The notes below the pieces were generated by a model that was given only the letters and a program-made list of their open reading frames with translations, had not been told where the DNA came from and made no database searches. Below, in pieces: positions 53,965 through 62,928 of a DNA stretch of 64,000 nucleotides. The position numbers were made by a program, and so were the translations under genes. The DNA is from Gryllotalpicola protaetiae. Lineage in GTDB: Bacteria; Actinomycetota; Actinomycetes; Actinomycetales; Microbacteriaceae. Positions within the stretch are counted from its first letter, which is position 1. Every line of letters begins with the position of its first letter. The stretch lies in NCBI RefSeq assembly GCF_003627055.1, contig NZ_CP032624.1, positions 124,001 through 188,000 on the forward strand, given 5' to 3'.

Positions 53965-54627
53965 ATGTACACCCCGCGGTTCAACCTGGTCGACGACGAG
54001 GCAGAGATCAGGCGCATGGTCGCCGAGGCCCGCGTCGCCTGGCTGGTCACCGCCGGCGCCGACGGGGTCCCGCAGGCGACGCTGCTGCCGATCATCTGGC
54101 GCGCAGCCCCGGCCGCTGCGGGGACAGAGGCGGGCGCAGCCGCCCACGGCACCGTGATCGCCCATCTCGCCCGCGCGAACCGGCACTGGCGGGCGATCGC
54201 GCAGGGCTCCCCCGCGCTGCTGATCGTCACCGGGCCCGACGCCTACATCCATCCCGGCTGGTATGCGACGAAGGCAGAGACCGGGAAGGTGGTGCCGACC
54301 TGGAACTACTCGGCCGTGCACCTGAGCGGCCCCATCACGGTGCACGACGACCCCGAGTGGCTGCGCGCCGCCGTCACCGAGCTGACCGAGACGCACGAGG
54401 CCGGCAGGCCCGACGAGTGGGCCGTGGCCGACGCCCCCGCCGACTACGTCGAGATGCAGCTCTCCGGCATCGTCGGCATCGAGGTCGCCGTCGAGCGGGT
54501 CGAGGGCAAGGCGAAGCTGAGCCAGAACCGGTCGGAGGAGGACCGCCGCGGCGTGGTGGCCGGGCTCGAGCACGAGCCCTTCCCCGGCGCCGATGCGGTG
54601 GCCTCCGCGATGGAGGCCGGGCTCTAG
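53965..54627 (+). CDS. PaiB-type FMN-binding protein
   Basis: This protein of 220 residues starts with MYTPRFNLVD and continues with WLVTAGADGVPQATLLPII and GPDAYIHPGWYATKAE, then VPTWNYSAVHLSG and LSQNRSEEDRRGVVAGL, the features of the PaiB/FMN-binding split-barrel family (annotated as negative transcriptional regulators in Bacillus). The actual role in actinobacteria is unclear. TACCCT lies six bases before the ATG. Confidence 0.9.
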   Translation: MYTPRFNLVDDEAEIRRMVAEARVAWLVTAGADGVPQATLLPIIWRAAPAAAGTEAGAAAHGTVIAHLARANRHWRAIAQGSPALLIVTGPDAYIHPGWYATKAETGKVVPTWNYSAVHLSGPITVHDDPEWLRAAVTELTETHEAGRPDEWAVADAPADYVEMQLSGIVGIEVAVERVEGKAKLSQNRSEEDRRGVVAGLEHEPFPGADAVASAMEAGL

Positions 54628-55250
54628 TCCGGCTGGCCCGTCAGCGCCGCGACCACCTGCTCGGCATCCGGCCAGTACTGCGCGTAATAGTCGGGGTCTG
54701 CGTTGCGCTGCACCGTGTGCGCAAGCTGGGTCGGCGCCATCGTCTGCCAGCCGGGCACCGTGATCGCCTTCTGGAAGAAGTGCAGCGCCGCGGTGTACGG
54801 GTCCATCCGCTCGGCGTACGTGCCCCACGCGCCGTTGTCGCGCTGCTGGAACAGCCCGCGGCTGTCCGGCCCGGCGGCATCGCCGTGGTCCAGGTTCACC
54901 AGCCCGCTCTCGCCGATGGCCGTCATCACGCCGATCGTCTGCGTGCGCGTGCCGATGCCGAGCGACTCGGCCGCCCTGATGACCTGCGCCGCGTTCACGA
55001 GCCGGTCCTGGCAGTACCCGGCGACCGGCCCGCGCGGCACAACGACATCGCCGACGGTCACGGGGTCTGCCGCGGGGCATTGTGGGCCGAGGGATGCCGG
55101 CGGGGCCGACGCCTGCGACGCCGCGTTCCCCGCCGCGATCGCGATGCCGACGACCCCCGCGACGATGAGGACGACGACGAGGCCGGCCGTGCCGAGCACG
55201 GCGCCCACGAGGCGCCGCCCGCGCTTTCGTCCCCGCCTGCGTCCGCCCAT
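54624..55250 (-). CDS. Membrane-anchored lysozyme-like protein
   Basis: This protein of 208 residues has a basic start, one membrane segment (LVVVLIVAGVVGIAIAAG) and an extracytoplasmic domain. TIGVMTAIGESGLVNLDHGDAAGPDSRGLFQQR is the signature of lysozyme-like domains found in actinobacterial cell wall and conjugation proteins, where the Glu of GES is the catalytic residue; HFFQKAITVPGW and AHTVQRNADPDYYAQYW complete the pattern. It probably cuts peptidoglycan. Many relatives have an added NlpC/P60 domain; this one has none. Confidence 0.8.
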   Translation of the reverse strand: MGGRRRGRKRGRRLVGAVLGTAGLVVVLIVAGVVGIAIAAGNAASQASAPPASLGPQCPAADPVTVGDVVVPRGPVAGYCQDRLVNAAQVIRAAESLGIGTRTQTIGVMTAIGESGLVNLDHGDAAGPDSRGLFQQRDNGAWGTYAERMDPYTAALHFFQKAITVPGWQTMAPTQLAHTVQRNADPDYYAQYWPDAEQVVAALTGQPD

Positions 55251-55262
55251 CGTGTCGAGACA

Positions 55263-57773
55263 CTAGAGGGTGCGGCTGACCGGCTCCTGCCAGAGGCCGC
55301 GGACGAGGCGTGACGCCTGGGCGAGCGACAGCGACGGAAGGTAGGCGCGCACGAGCGCGATCCCGATCTCGGGCAGGGCCGCCGCGTCGGGGTAGGCGAT
55401 CAGCAACGGGCGCAACTCTGGCTGGAACTTGAGCTTGAAGTCGAGCAGGCTGCGGAATCCGTATGCGGGCTCGAGGCGCCGCGACAGCCGGTCGAGCAGA
55501 TCGTCAAGGCCGTCGGACTCGGCAGCGCTGACGCGCGCGAGCGGCGCGGCCGACAGGCTCAGCATGCCGATGCCCTCGTTGCGCAGCCGGGCGATGACCT
55601 CGGCGATCACGAACTCCATCGCGCCGTGCGCGCCGTCGCGCCGGCGCCGCATGAGGTCGTTGGTGTAGCCGACCACCACGCCGTCTCGGTAGACCGGAAG
55701 CCAGCTCGTGAAGGCATGCACTCTCTCGTCGGAGTCGACCGCGACCATGAGGCGCACAACCGGGTCTCGCGCCTCGTCGAGGCCACCGAGCGTGAAGCCC
55801 ATCTCGGGCAGCTCCTTGTTCGAGACCCATTCCTCCGAGATCTCCTCGAGCTGGCGGGCGAGGTGCCACGGAAGCTCACCGAGCGAGGACCACAGCGAGC
55901 GGATGCCCTCACGATCGGCGCGGTTCACCGCCGACCGCACCTTCTGCCATCTGCGACCGCCGAAGTCGATCTCCGTCGGATTCAGCACGGCCTCGTCGGC
56001 GACGGCTCGATGCTGCCAGCCGAGGGCGGCGAAGGCCGTGGACAGACCGGCGTCGACGCTGTAGAACACCGGCATCCACCCGTTGTCATCGCAGTGCCGT
56101 GCGAAGCCCTCGATCACGGCGCGCGGGTCGTCCGCCCGACCGATAGGACCGCCGACCGTCAGCGCGATGCGCCCGACCACGCGATAGGCGACCGCCGCCG
56201 CGCCGTCTTCCGCGATCCAGCGCGCGTTGCCCGGCCACTGCGACATGAACGAGAGCGCGTCGCCGCCGCTCTCGACGATGCGCCGGATCGGCGCCGCATC
56301 GCCCACGAGCTGGCGAGGGCCCGCGCCGAACAGTGGGCGCAGTGCCGCCCCGGCCACGACGAGCCAGAACAGCGGGCCGATCAGATGACCGAGCAGCCTG
56401 CCGCCCGGCGAGAGCGGCACGACCAGAGCGCCGTCCCCGCCCAGGAACGAGACGGGCACGAAGCGCTCTGACGCAGAGGCGACGAGGCGGCCGACGCCGG
56501 GGTGCGCGCCGAAGACATGGGTGCCTCCGAGCAGCAGCACGACGAGATAGCCGCCGCCGAGGGCCAGCAGCGCACCGGCCGCCGCGACGGCGAACCCCGC
56601 CACGGCTCGCCCGTCGCTCGGAACGGCGAAGCTGCGCCGGGCGACCAGCAGCGCCGCGGCCATCACCAGCGGCAGCCCGATCGAGATCACCGCGTCGAAC
56701 TGGAACTGCACGTCGCGGTACGCCTCGATCGCCGGGTTCGGCGCGACGGCGGGCAGCAGCCCGAAGTACACGGCCGCCAGACCGCCGAGCAGCACCTCGA
56801 TGCCGACCGCCAGCCAGACCGCGAAGCGCCTACCGCGCACGAGCCCCCAGGCGGCGAGCAGCAGCAGCATGAGCGGCACGACCGACACGACGATGGGGCC
56901 GGGGCCGGCGATCCGCGCGAGAGTGAGCTGCCCCACGCACGCGTGCGTGAGCTGGAACAGGTCGCATCGCGCCGCGATCTGGCGGGGGCTCTGCGCGTCG
57001 GGCGCGGCCAGCAGCATCCCGATCGGCCCCAACGGCCCGACTCTGCTGCGCGAAAAGAGGGCGATCATGGGGCCGACAGCGGTCAGCGCGGTGGCCGCGG
57101 CGAGCAGTCGACGCACCTCGTGCCGGGAGCTGCGCGCCCACCCCGGTCGACGACGGCGTGTGAGCACCAGCCCGAGCGCGAGTCCGGCGAGAGTGGCGGT
57201 GAGGCGGTACACATCCGCGGGCTCGCCGGAGTAGAGCAGGAACACCAGCGACACGAGCACGACGACCAGCCGGATGCGTCGCCGCCAGAGCGCGCCCGCG
57301 AAGGCGCTCGCGGTCGCGATCGCGCCGAAGATCCCCGACTGCGGGTCCACCGTCGCGATCCGCGCGATGCTGCGCGCCCACGAGATGTGGTCGAGCTCGC
57401 CGAGCACGATGAGACCCGCACCGGCAGTCGTGCCGACGATCGCGGTCACTGCGAACGCGACGGCCGTGCGCCGCCAGCCCATGAGCCGCTCTGACGCGCC
57501 GAGGAGCACGAGGCTGCCGACCACGGCGACCGTCAGCTCGGGCAAGCCCCGGGCGATCAGCGTGCCTGTCATCGGACTCCACCAGTGCGACACCGGCTCG
57601 TCTGAGCCGAGCACGACCCACAGTCGCTGCCGCAGCAGCCCGTCCGGCCCGGCGAAGGGCGCCGTCACAAGTGCGACGACGAGGTAGACCGCCGCCATGG
57701 TCGAGCTGAACGGATGCCGCATGAGATGTGCCCCGAGCCGCTGCCCGCGGGGCTTACGGTCGGACCCGCTCAC
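55263..57773 (-). CDS. MprF-like protein (membrane domain plus DUF2156 transferase)
   Basis: This protein of 836 residues has an N-terminal membrane part with a dozen or so segments (about residues 20-500) and a cytoplasmic C-terminal domain (about 510-830) of the DUF2156/phosphatidylglycerol lysyltransferase fold: SFMSQWPGNARWIAED, NGWMPVFYSVDAGLSTAFAALGW, GFTLGGLDEARDPVVRLMVAVD and YGFRSLLDFKLKF. Classical MprF moves lysine from tRNA to phosphatidylglycerol. This variant belongs to the actinobacterial branch whose substrate is not certain. It overlaps the esterase gene by four bases. Confidence 0.8.
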   Translation of the reverse strand: MSGSDRKPRGQRLGAHLMRHPFSSTMAAVYLVVALVTAPFAGPDGLLRQRLWVVLGSDEPVSHWWSPMTGTLIARGLPELTVAVVGSLVLLGASERLMGWRRTAVAFAVTAIVGTTAGAGLIVLGELDHISWARSIARIATVDPQSGIFGAIATASAFAGALWRRRIRLVVVLVSLVFLLYSGEPADVYRLTATLAGLALGLVLTRRRRPGWARSSRHEVRRLLAAATALTAVGPMIALFSRSRVGPLGPIGMLLAAPDAQSPRQIAARCDLFQLTHACVGQLTLARIAGPGPIVVSVVPLMLLLLAAWGLVRGRRFAVWLAVGIEVLLGGLAAVYFGLLPAVAPNPAIEAYRDVQFQFDAVISIGLPLVMAAALLVARRSFAVPSDGRAVAGFAVAAAGALLALGGGYLVVLLLGGTHVFGAHPGVGRLVASASERFVPVSFLGGDGALVVPLSPGGRLLGHLIGPLFWLVVAGAALRPLFGAGPRQLVGDAAPIRRIVESGGDALSFMSQWPGNARWIAEDGAAAVAYRVVGRIALTVGGPIGRADDPRAVIEGFARHCDDNGWMPVFYSVDAGLSTAFAALGWQHRAVADEAVLNPTEIDFGGRRWQKVRSAVNRADREGIRSLWSSLGELPWHLARQLEEISEEWVSNKELPEMGFTLGGLDEARDPVVRLMVAVDSDERVHAFTSWLPVYRDGVVVGYTNDLMRRRRDGAHGAMEFVIAEVIARLRNEGIGMLSLSAAPLARVSAAESDGLDDLLDRLSRRLEPAYGFRSLLDFKLKFQPELRPLLIAYPDAAALPEIGIALVRAYLPSLSLAQASRLVRGLWQEPVSRTL

Positions 57774-59071
57774 GCCGCCTGCCCCAAATGCTCGATGAGC
57801 GGAGCGAGGTCGTGCGCGAACGCGTACCGCACGGTGTTCCAGTCGTGGGCCGTGCCTGGTGAGAGCAGCAGCGTCGTGGTCATCCCCGCCGCCTTCGCGG
57901 CGGCGTCGAGCGCGATCGCGTTGGGTCGGTAGCGCGCGTCGTCGGCGCCCACCGCGAACTCCGCGAAGCTGTGGCGGTACGGCGCCCCACGGCGCAGCAG
58001 CGCCTCGGGGCTCGCCGCCGCATACTCCGCGGTCGAGCCGTCAAATGCCTCCGCCACGGTCTTCGGCCCATTCCAGGGAGCCAGTTCGCTCGAGATCGAG
58101 AGCTCGGCGCTGAACTGGCCCGGATCGCTGGCGAGGAACTGGTTGGCGCACGTCGCCCCCTCGCTGAATCCGAGCAGCCCCCACCCGCTCGGGCTGCTCT
58201 CGACGTTGAGATGCGCCCGCACCCAATCGACGACATCGGTCTTCACGTAGCTCGCGACGTTGCCGAGCGGAGAGTCCACGCACATCGGATTCCGGTTCGC
58301 GGCCCCCAGCTGATCGGGGACCACGACGATGGGGGCGATGCCGTGATTCGCCTGGGCGTAGGCGTTCAAGTAGGCGTCGAGATGACCGAGTTCGAACAGG
58401 TCGGCCGGGGCGCCCGGCTGCCCCGACAATCCGACGATCACGGGAAGCGCGGGAGCGTTCCGCACCAGCGCGGCAGGCGGCAGGTAGAGCTCTGCGTCGC
58501 GGGCCTGGAAATGCGAGACGGTGCCGGGAATGCGCACGCTGTACAGCCGTCCGCTCCCGGGCAGCGGGCTGCCTGCGCGCCACTCCGCGCCTGCAGGTGC
58601 CGCACCGTCGGCCTCGGAGTGCGGCGGCAGCTGGGCCACCCCCGCCAGCACGCGACCCGGCGCCCCGAGGGCCTGGCCGAGGTGCGTGTAGCCGCCCGCA
58701 TCGACGTTGAGCCCGACGGCCGCGGCGATTGCGATGAGCGGAAGGCAGACGGCCGCGACAGCCCGGCGCCAGTTCGGCCGAAGCACGACGTTCACGACCA
58801 CGAGCGCGAGACCCGCTGTGCTGAAGGCCACCCACATGCGGCTGATCGGCGTGGGTGAGAACCCCAGCAGGTCGAGTTCGTCACCGACGAACCAGCACAG
58901 CAGGTAGCCCACGCCGGCTCCGCCGACGGCAGCCGTCGCCGCGGTCGCCGCCCAGCGCCAGGTCGGCCGACGCACGATCAGGAACAACCCGGCCGCAATA
59001 GCCGCGGCGTCGACGACGATGAGGAACGCGCCCCCGGTGATTCGCAGTTCGAGAAGCCCGTGCAGCAACAT
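57770..59071 (-). CDS. Membrane-anchored alpha/beta esterase (Ag85/esterase D-like)
   Basis: This protein of 433 residues begins with four hydrophobic segments (residues 1-150), followed by an extracytoplasmic esterase domain. LPVIVGLSGQPGAP, VVPDQLGAAN and the nucleophile elbow GLLGFSEGATCANQF give the fold, and GTAHDWNTVRYAFAHDL near the end has the catalytic His. It is translated just before the MprF-like protein, and this pairing suggests joint work on membrane lipids or their esters. Confidence 0.82.
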   Translation of the reverse strand: MLLHGLLELRITGGAFLIVVDAAAIAAGLFLIVRRPTWRWAATAATAAVGGAGVGYLLCWFVGDELDLLGFSPTPISRMWVAFSTAGLALVVVNVVLRPNWRRAVAAVCLPLIAIAAAVGLNVDAGGYTHLGQALGAPGRVLAGVAQLPPHSEADGAAPAGAEWRAGSPLPGSGRLYSVRIPGTVSHFQARDAELYLPPAALVRNAPALPVIVGLSGQPGAPADLFELGHLDAYLNAYAQANHGIAPIVVVPDQLGAANRNPMCVDSPLGNVASYVKTDVVDWVRAHLNVESSPSGWGLLGFSEGATCANQFLASDPGQFSAELSISSELAPWNGPKTVAEAFDGSTAEYAAASPEALLRRGAPYRHSFAEFAVGADDARYRPNAIALDAAAKAAGMTTTLLLSPGTAHDWNTVRYAFAHDLAPLIEHLGQAA

Positions 59072-59087
59072 CTTTATCTTTCTCTAA

Positions 59088-59112
59088 GGTGCACTGGCCA
59101 CAGTGGTGCACC
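59088..59112. promoter_or_regulatory. Inverted repeat upstream of the esterase/MprF operon
   Basis: GGTGCAC and GTGCACC flank CACTG/CAGTG, giving nested symmetry over 25 bp, 17-41 bases before the esterase start. It is likely an operator, or a hairpin in the leader of the mRNA. Confidence 0.35.
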
Positions 59113-59171
59113 CACTTGTGCGCGGACTATGGATGCTCCGGAGGGTCGCTGGAATGCGACGGGTGCGCTGC

Positions 59172-60212
59172 TCAGCGCCGGTACGTGTCGCGCGCCTCCG
59201 CGATCAGCTTCTCGGCCTTCTCCAGACTCTTCTCGCTCTGCCGCGTGCCGCGGGGCGGCAGCTGGATCTCCTCAGCCGCATCCATGCCCGCTTGCAGCTC
59301 TCGGCCGCGCTCGACCTCGGCGTCGAACTCGGCGCCGAAGAGCAGCACGAGGTTCGCGATCCACAGCCAGACGAGGAAGATGATCACCCCGCCGAGCGAG
59401 CCGTATGACTTGTTGTAGTTGGCGAAGTTGGCGACATAGAAGCCGAAACCGAGCGTCGCGATCGCGAGGACGACGATGGCGATGACGCCGCCGAGCGAGA
59501 TCCAGCGGAACCTGGGCTGCTTGACGTTCGGCGTGCCCCAGTACAGCAGGGCGACGGCGACGATGAGCGCCAGCACCATAACAGGCCAGCGGGCGATCGA
59601 CCACACTGCGACGGCGGCGGAGCCGATGCCGACCGCGTCCCCGATCGCGCGGATGAGCGGGCCCGAGATGACGAGCAGCACGGCCATGATCGCCACCAGC
59701 ACGATGAGCGCGAGGGTGAGCAGCACCTGCGACGGCTTCAGCACCCAGAACGGCCGCCCCTCGTCGATCTCGTAGATGCGGTTCATCGCGCGCGAGAACG
59801 CGCCGACGTAGCCTGAGGCGCTCCACACCGCGAGCACGATGCCGACGACCAGCCCGAGGCCGGCGGCCGACGACGAGGCGAACTGATGGATCGGCCCACG
59901 CACGAGATCGACCGTCGAACCGGGGGCCACCTGCCCGATGATGTTCAGCACGGCCTTCGCGGCGCTGTCGCCCTGGCCCACGACTCCGAGCAGCGAGAAG
60001 ATCGCGAGCAACGCAGGGAATGCGGACAGCACGCCGTAGTAGGTGAGCGCCGCCGCCGCATCCTGGCACTGGTCAGCCGAGAACTCGGCGAGCGTGCGCC
60101 GACCGATGTACTTCCACGTGCGCTTGTGCACGCGCGGCGGCGTCTGCGGCTTGCGCGGATCGTCCGGCCTGGGCGCACTCTCGTGCACGTCACTCTCGCC
60201 GATCTCCGTCAC
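59172..60212 (-). CDS. YihY/BrkB-family membrane protein
   Basis: This protein of 346 residues has about six membrane segments. DQCQDAAAALTYYGVLSAFPALLAIFSLLG is the YihY signature, ending with YGSLGGVIIFLVWLWIANLVLLFGAEFDAEVER. The role of the family is unsettled (it was once taken for RNase BN). The GTG at 60212 follows GGAAGGGGGAG; the frame is open further upstream. It has a charged C-terminal tail. Confidence 0.9.
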   Translation of the reverse strand: MTEIGESDVHESAPRPDDPRKPQTPPRVHKRTWKYIGRRTLAEFSADQCQDAAAALTYYGVLSAFPALLAIFSLLGVVGQGDSAAKAVLNIIGQVAPGSTVDLVRGPIHQFASSSAAGLGLVVGIVLAVWSASGYVGAFSRAMNRIYEIDEGRPFWVLKPSQVLLTLALIVLVAIMAVLLVISGPLIRAIGDAVGIGSAAVAVWSIARWPVMVLALIVAVALLYWGTPNVKQPRFRWISLGGVIAIVVLAIATLGFGFYVANFANYNKSYGSLGGVIIFLVWLWIANLVLLFGAEFDAEVERGRELQAGMDAAEEIQLPPRGTRQSEKSLEKAEKLIAEARDTYRR

Positions 60213-60330
60213 GACTCCCCCTTCCGTGAGATGGCCCCTCTTGTGAGATGAGTTTCCGGCTCGGCATCCGCGAAAACCCACCCGGGTACTCCCATACCGT
60301 GTATCCGATGCCACCCTGGGGGGAAGTCTG

Positions 60331-61143
60331 ATGGGGCTGTTGTCGCGACTGCGCAAGGGGCAGGAGCCGGCGGCGAGCGCGCCGCCGACCGCGCACGAGA
60401 CCGGTCACGTGAAGCTGATGATCATCTTCGGCATCCCGCTCACCGACCCCGCGGAGGAGCAGAGCACGCCGCCGGGCATGATCGTGCGTGGCGACTGGAA
60501 GCGCATCGTGACGATGCGGCCGGACGAGTACGGCTACCCGTACGGGGTCATCCCCCGCCGCATCATGCTGTGGCTCGCGCGGAGGGCGCGAGAGACGGGC
60601 TCGCCGGTCATCGAACTGGGCGCCACCCCGCAGGACTTCGTCGCCGAGCTGGGCCTTCCGTCCGCCGCGGTGAGCGACGTGCTGTGGCAGGCGCAGCGCC
60701 TGTTCGGCGCGTCGATCACGCTCGGTGACGCGACCGTCGGCAAACGGACTCCGACGGCGATCACCATGCGCGTCGCCGAGAGCTTCCGCTTCTGGGACGG
60801 ACAGGCGGGGCAGGTCACGCTCGCCGACCACCTTTTCCGGTCGATCACCGAGCACCAGGCGCCGCTCGACTGGGAGGCGGTCAGGAACGGCGACCTGTCG
60901 GCCATGGCCATTGACGTTTACGGCTGGCTGAGCCTGTGGGTGCAGTACAACACGAGCGTGGATTCCGAGCGGCTCGGGTGGGGCCGCCTGCACGAGCTCT
61001 TCGGGCACCGACTGCCTATGCCCGAGTTCGAGATGATGTTCGCGGATGCCGCGAACCAGGCCGCCCCGCTCGTGTCGGCTGCCACGCTCGAGGCCCTGCC
61101 CGACGGGGCACTCGTGCGCAGGCGCATGCACGCGGCAACATAG
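60331..61143 (+). CDS. Plasmid RepA-like replication initiator in chromosomal context
   Basis: This protein of 270 residues matches my memory of the RepA_C family of plasmid replication proteins: IIFGIPLTDPAEEQ at the start, YGYPYGVIPRRIMLWLARRA followed by a segment SPVIELGATPQDFVAELGLP, LWQAQRLFGASITL, the segment HLFRSITEHQAPLDWEAV and AMAIDVYGWLSLWVQYN. These winged-helix proteins normally bind plasmid origins. Here no partition or transfer genes are nearby and I see no convincing iterons. GGGGGGAAG precedes the ATG. It may be a domesticated initiator or a regulator derived from one. Confidence 0.75.
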   Translation: MGLLSRLRKGQEPAASAPPTAHETGHVKLMIIFGIPLTDPAEEQSTPPGMIVRGDWKRIVTMRPDEYGYPYGVIPRRIMLWLARRARETGSPVIELGATPQDFVAELGLPSAAVSDVLWQAQRLFGASITLGDATVGKRTPTAITMRVAESFRFWDGQAGQVTLADHLFRSITEHQAPLDWEAVRNGDLSAMAIDVYGWLSLWVQYNTSVDSERLGWGRLHELFGHRLPMPEFEMMFADAANQAAPLVSAATLEALPDGALVRRRMHAAT

Positions 61144-61201
61144 TTCGGGTGGGGAAGCTCAGAGCCGCGCTCGCGGCGCTCGACTAGCGCCTCTGCCCAC
61201 C

Positions 61202-62089
61202 TCAGTTCCAGAGCGACAGCTTCGCCGGGTTCATCACCAGCTTGATGTCGGCGACAAGCCCACCCTCGACCTCGAGGGTGACGACGCCGATGATGCGGCC
61301 GTCGTTCCACATGGCGAAGCCGAGGCCGTCGTTCGTCTCCTGCTCGAGCACCTCGACCTCCGGCCGCTTCTGCAGGATGCCGACGATGAATCGGGCGACG
61401 TGGTCGGGACCGAACAGCGGGTTGCGGGCCGCGCTGACGACCCCGCCGCCGTCGGAGCGCAGCGCCACGTTCGGGTCGAGTACGGCGATCAGCCGATCGA
61501 GCTCGCCGGAGCGGGTGGCCGCGGCGAAGGCGCGGACCACGGCGTCGTGCTCCTCGCGCGAGACCTTGCGGGCGGCCGCGCCGCGCACCTTCCGCCGCGC
61601 CGCGGTGGCGAGCTGGCGGCAGGCGGCTGCGCTGCGCCCGACCGACTCGGCGATCTCGGGGAACGGCACAGTGAAGACGTCGTGCAGCACGAACACGACC
61701 CGCTCGGCCGGCGTCAGCGACTCGAGCACCATCAGCAGCGCGCTGCTCACCGAGTCGTCGAGCGTCACCCGGTCGAGCGGGTCTGGCGGCGCGGCGACGA
61801 AGGCGCTCGTCGGCACCGGCTCGGGCAGCCACGGCCCGACGTACTGCTCGCGCCGCACCCGCGCGGACGCCAGCACGTCGAGGCACACCCGGCTCGCAAC
61901 CCGCGTGAGCCAGCCGCGCGGCGACTCGATGGCGTCGCGCTCCTCCGGCGGCAGCCGGTACCAGCGCGCGTAGGTCTCCTGCACGGCATCCTCGGCCTCC
62001 GCGACCGTGCCGAGCATGCGGAACGCGAGCGACACCAGGTGGCGCCGCTCGCCGATCGCCTCTGCGTCGACTGCGGGGCGGTCCGTCAC
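61202..62089 (-). CDS. ECF41-family RNA polymerase sigma factor
   Basis: This sigma factor of 295 residues has sigma2 (LVSLAFRMLGTVAEAEDAVQETYARW), sigma4 (LESLTPAERVVFVLHDVFTVPFPEIAESVGRS) and a C-terminal SnoaL-like extension of about 110 residues. The ECF41 marks are WLPEP in the linker and DGGG in the extension, which tunes activity in place of an anti-sigma factor. The GTG at 62089 overlaps the stop of the upstream reductase (GTGA), with GGAG nine bases before; a GTG at 62107 is the alternative. Confidence 0.93.
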   Translation of the reverse strand: MTDRPAVDAEAIGERRHLVSLAFRMLGTVAEAEDAVQETYARWYRLPPEERDAIESPRGWLTRVASRVCLDVLASARVRREQYVGPWLPEPVPTSAFVAAPPDPLDRVTLDDSVSSALLMVLESLTPAERVVFVLHDVFTVPFPEIAESVGRSAAACRQLATAARRKVRGAAARKVSREEHDAVVRAFAAATRSGELDRLIAVLDPNVALRSDGGGVVSAARNPLFGPDHVARFIVGILQKRPEVEVLEQETNDGLGFAMWNDGRIIGVVTLEVEGGLVADIKLVMNPAKLSLWN

Positions 62090-62832
62090 CTCTGATGCTC
62101 CAGCCACTCGTCGAAGGTCTGCCTGCCCCGCTTCGCCGACGGGCCGCCCAGAAGCGATCCGTCGGCGCTCGCCCGACCCATCACACCCGGAAGACGGAGC
62201 TCGAGCACAGGGCGCCTCTGGCCGGTCGCGCGCAGATACGTGCGCACCATGTCTGCCATGTTCTCCGGCCGCGGCCCGGCGAGGTCTCTCGCGTAGCCCT
62301 GCGGCGCCCCTTCCGCGATCGCGACGAGTTCCTCGGCGACCTCGACCGCGGCAACCGGCTGCGAGAGCATCTTCGGCACCACGACCACCCCGGCCATCGC
62401 GCCGCGCTGCACCATCTGCGCCGCGAACTCGTGGAACTGCGCGGCGCGCAGGATCGACCAGCGGTCGCCGGATTCCTCAAGCATCCGCTCTTGCACCGCC
62501 TTGCCCGCGTAGTAGCCGGAAGGCGCCCCGGCCGCGCCGATGATCGACAGCGCGACGTGATGGCGCACCCCCGCACCTGCTTCCGCGCTCAGCAGGTTGC
62601 GCGTCGCTTTCTCGAAGAATGCGACGGATGCCTTCGCCGACAGCGTCCCGATCGACGACACGTCGATCGCGACCTCGACGCCGTCGAGCGCTGCCGCCAG
62701 CCCGTCGCCGGCGATGAGATCGATACCCGTCGACCGGGCGAGCACCACGGCCTCGTGGCCGGCCTGTCGTGCCAGGTCGACGACGTGCGCGCCGACCACG
62801 CCGGTTCCGCCTGCGATCGCGATCCTGGTCAT
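62086..62832 (-). CDS. NAD(P)-binding (NmrA-like) oxidoreductase, ECF41 partner
   Basis: This protein of 248 residues has MTRIAIAGGTGVVGAHVVDLARQAGH (Rossmann motif), [21 protein letters not shown] with a Tyr-Lys pair and WSILRAAQFHEF. Such carboxymuconolactone decarboxylase/oxidoreductase/epimerase (COE) proteins are the standard neighbours and targets of ECF41 sigma factors. GGAGG before the ATG at 62832 fixes the start. It is the first gene of the two-gene operon. Confidence 0.88.
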   Translation of the reverse strand: MTRIAIAGGTGVVGAHVVDLARQAGHEAVVLARSTGIDLIAGDGLAAALDGVEVAIDVSSIGTLSAKASVAFFEKATRNLLSAEAGAGVRHHVALSIIGAAGAPSGYYAGKAVQERMLEESGDRWSILRAAQFHEFAAQMVQRGAMAGVVVVPKMLSQPVAAVEVAEELVAIAEGAPQGYARDLAGPRPENMADMVRTYLRATGQRRPVLELRLPGVMGRASADGSLLGGPSAKRGRQTFDEWLEHQR

Positions 62833-62868
62833 GCGCGGACCTCCTTCGTCGTCGTTCATACCTATCAG

Positions 62869-62895
62869 GACGAGATAGGCGCCCGAAGTGTGAGG
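62869..62895 (-). promoter_or_regulatory. Putative ECF41-dependent promoter
   Basis: On the minus strand CCTCACA (-35) and CGTC (-10) are separated by 16 bases. This agrees well with the ECF41 target promoter described in the literature (TGTCACA, 16-18 bases, CGTC). The start of transcription would be about 30 bases before the COE gene, so the sigma factor would control its own operon. Confidence 0.6.
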
Positions 62896-62928
62896 CCGCT
62901 TCGGACACGCATCCGCGATACTCGAGAC

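Noticed and set aside
60226-60250. Two copies of GTGAGATG, 17 bases apart, before the RepA-like gene, considered as iterons
   Set aside because: Only two short copies are present, and they lie in the leader of the YihY gene. True iterons would be longer and more numerous.
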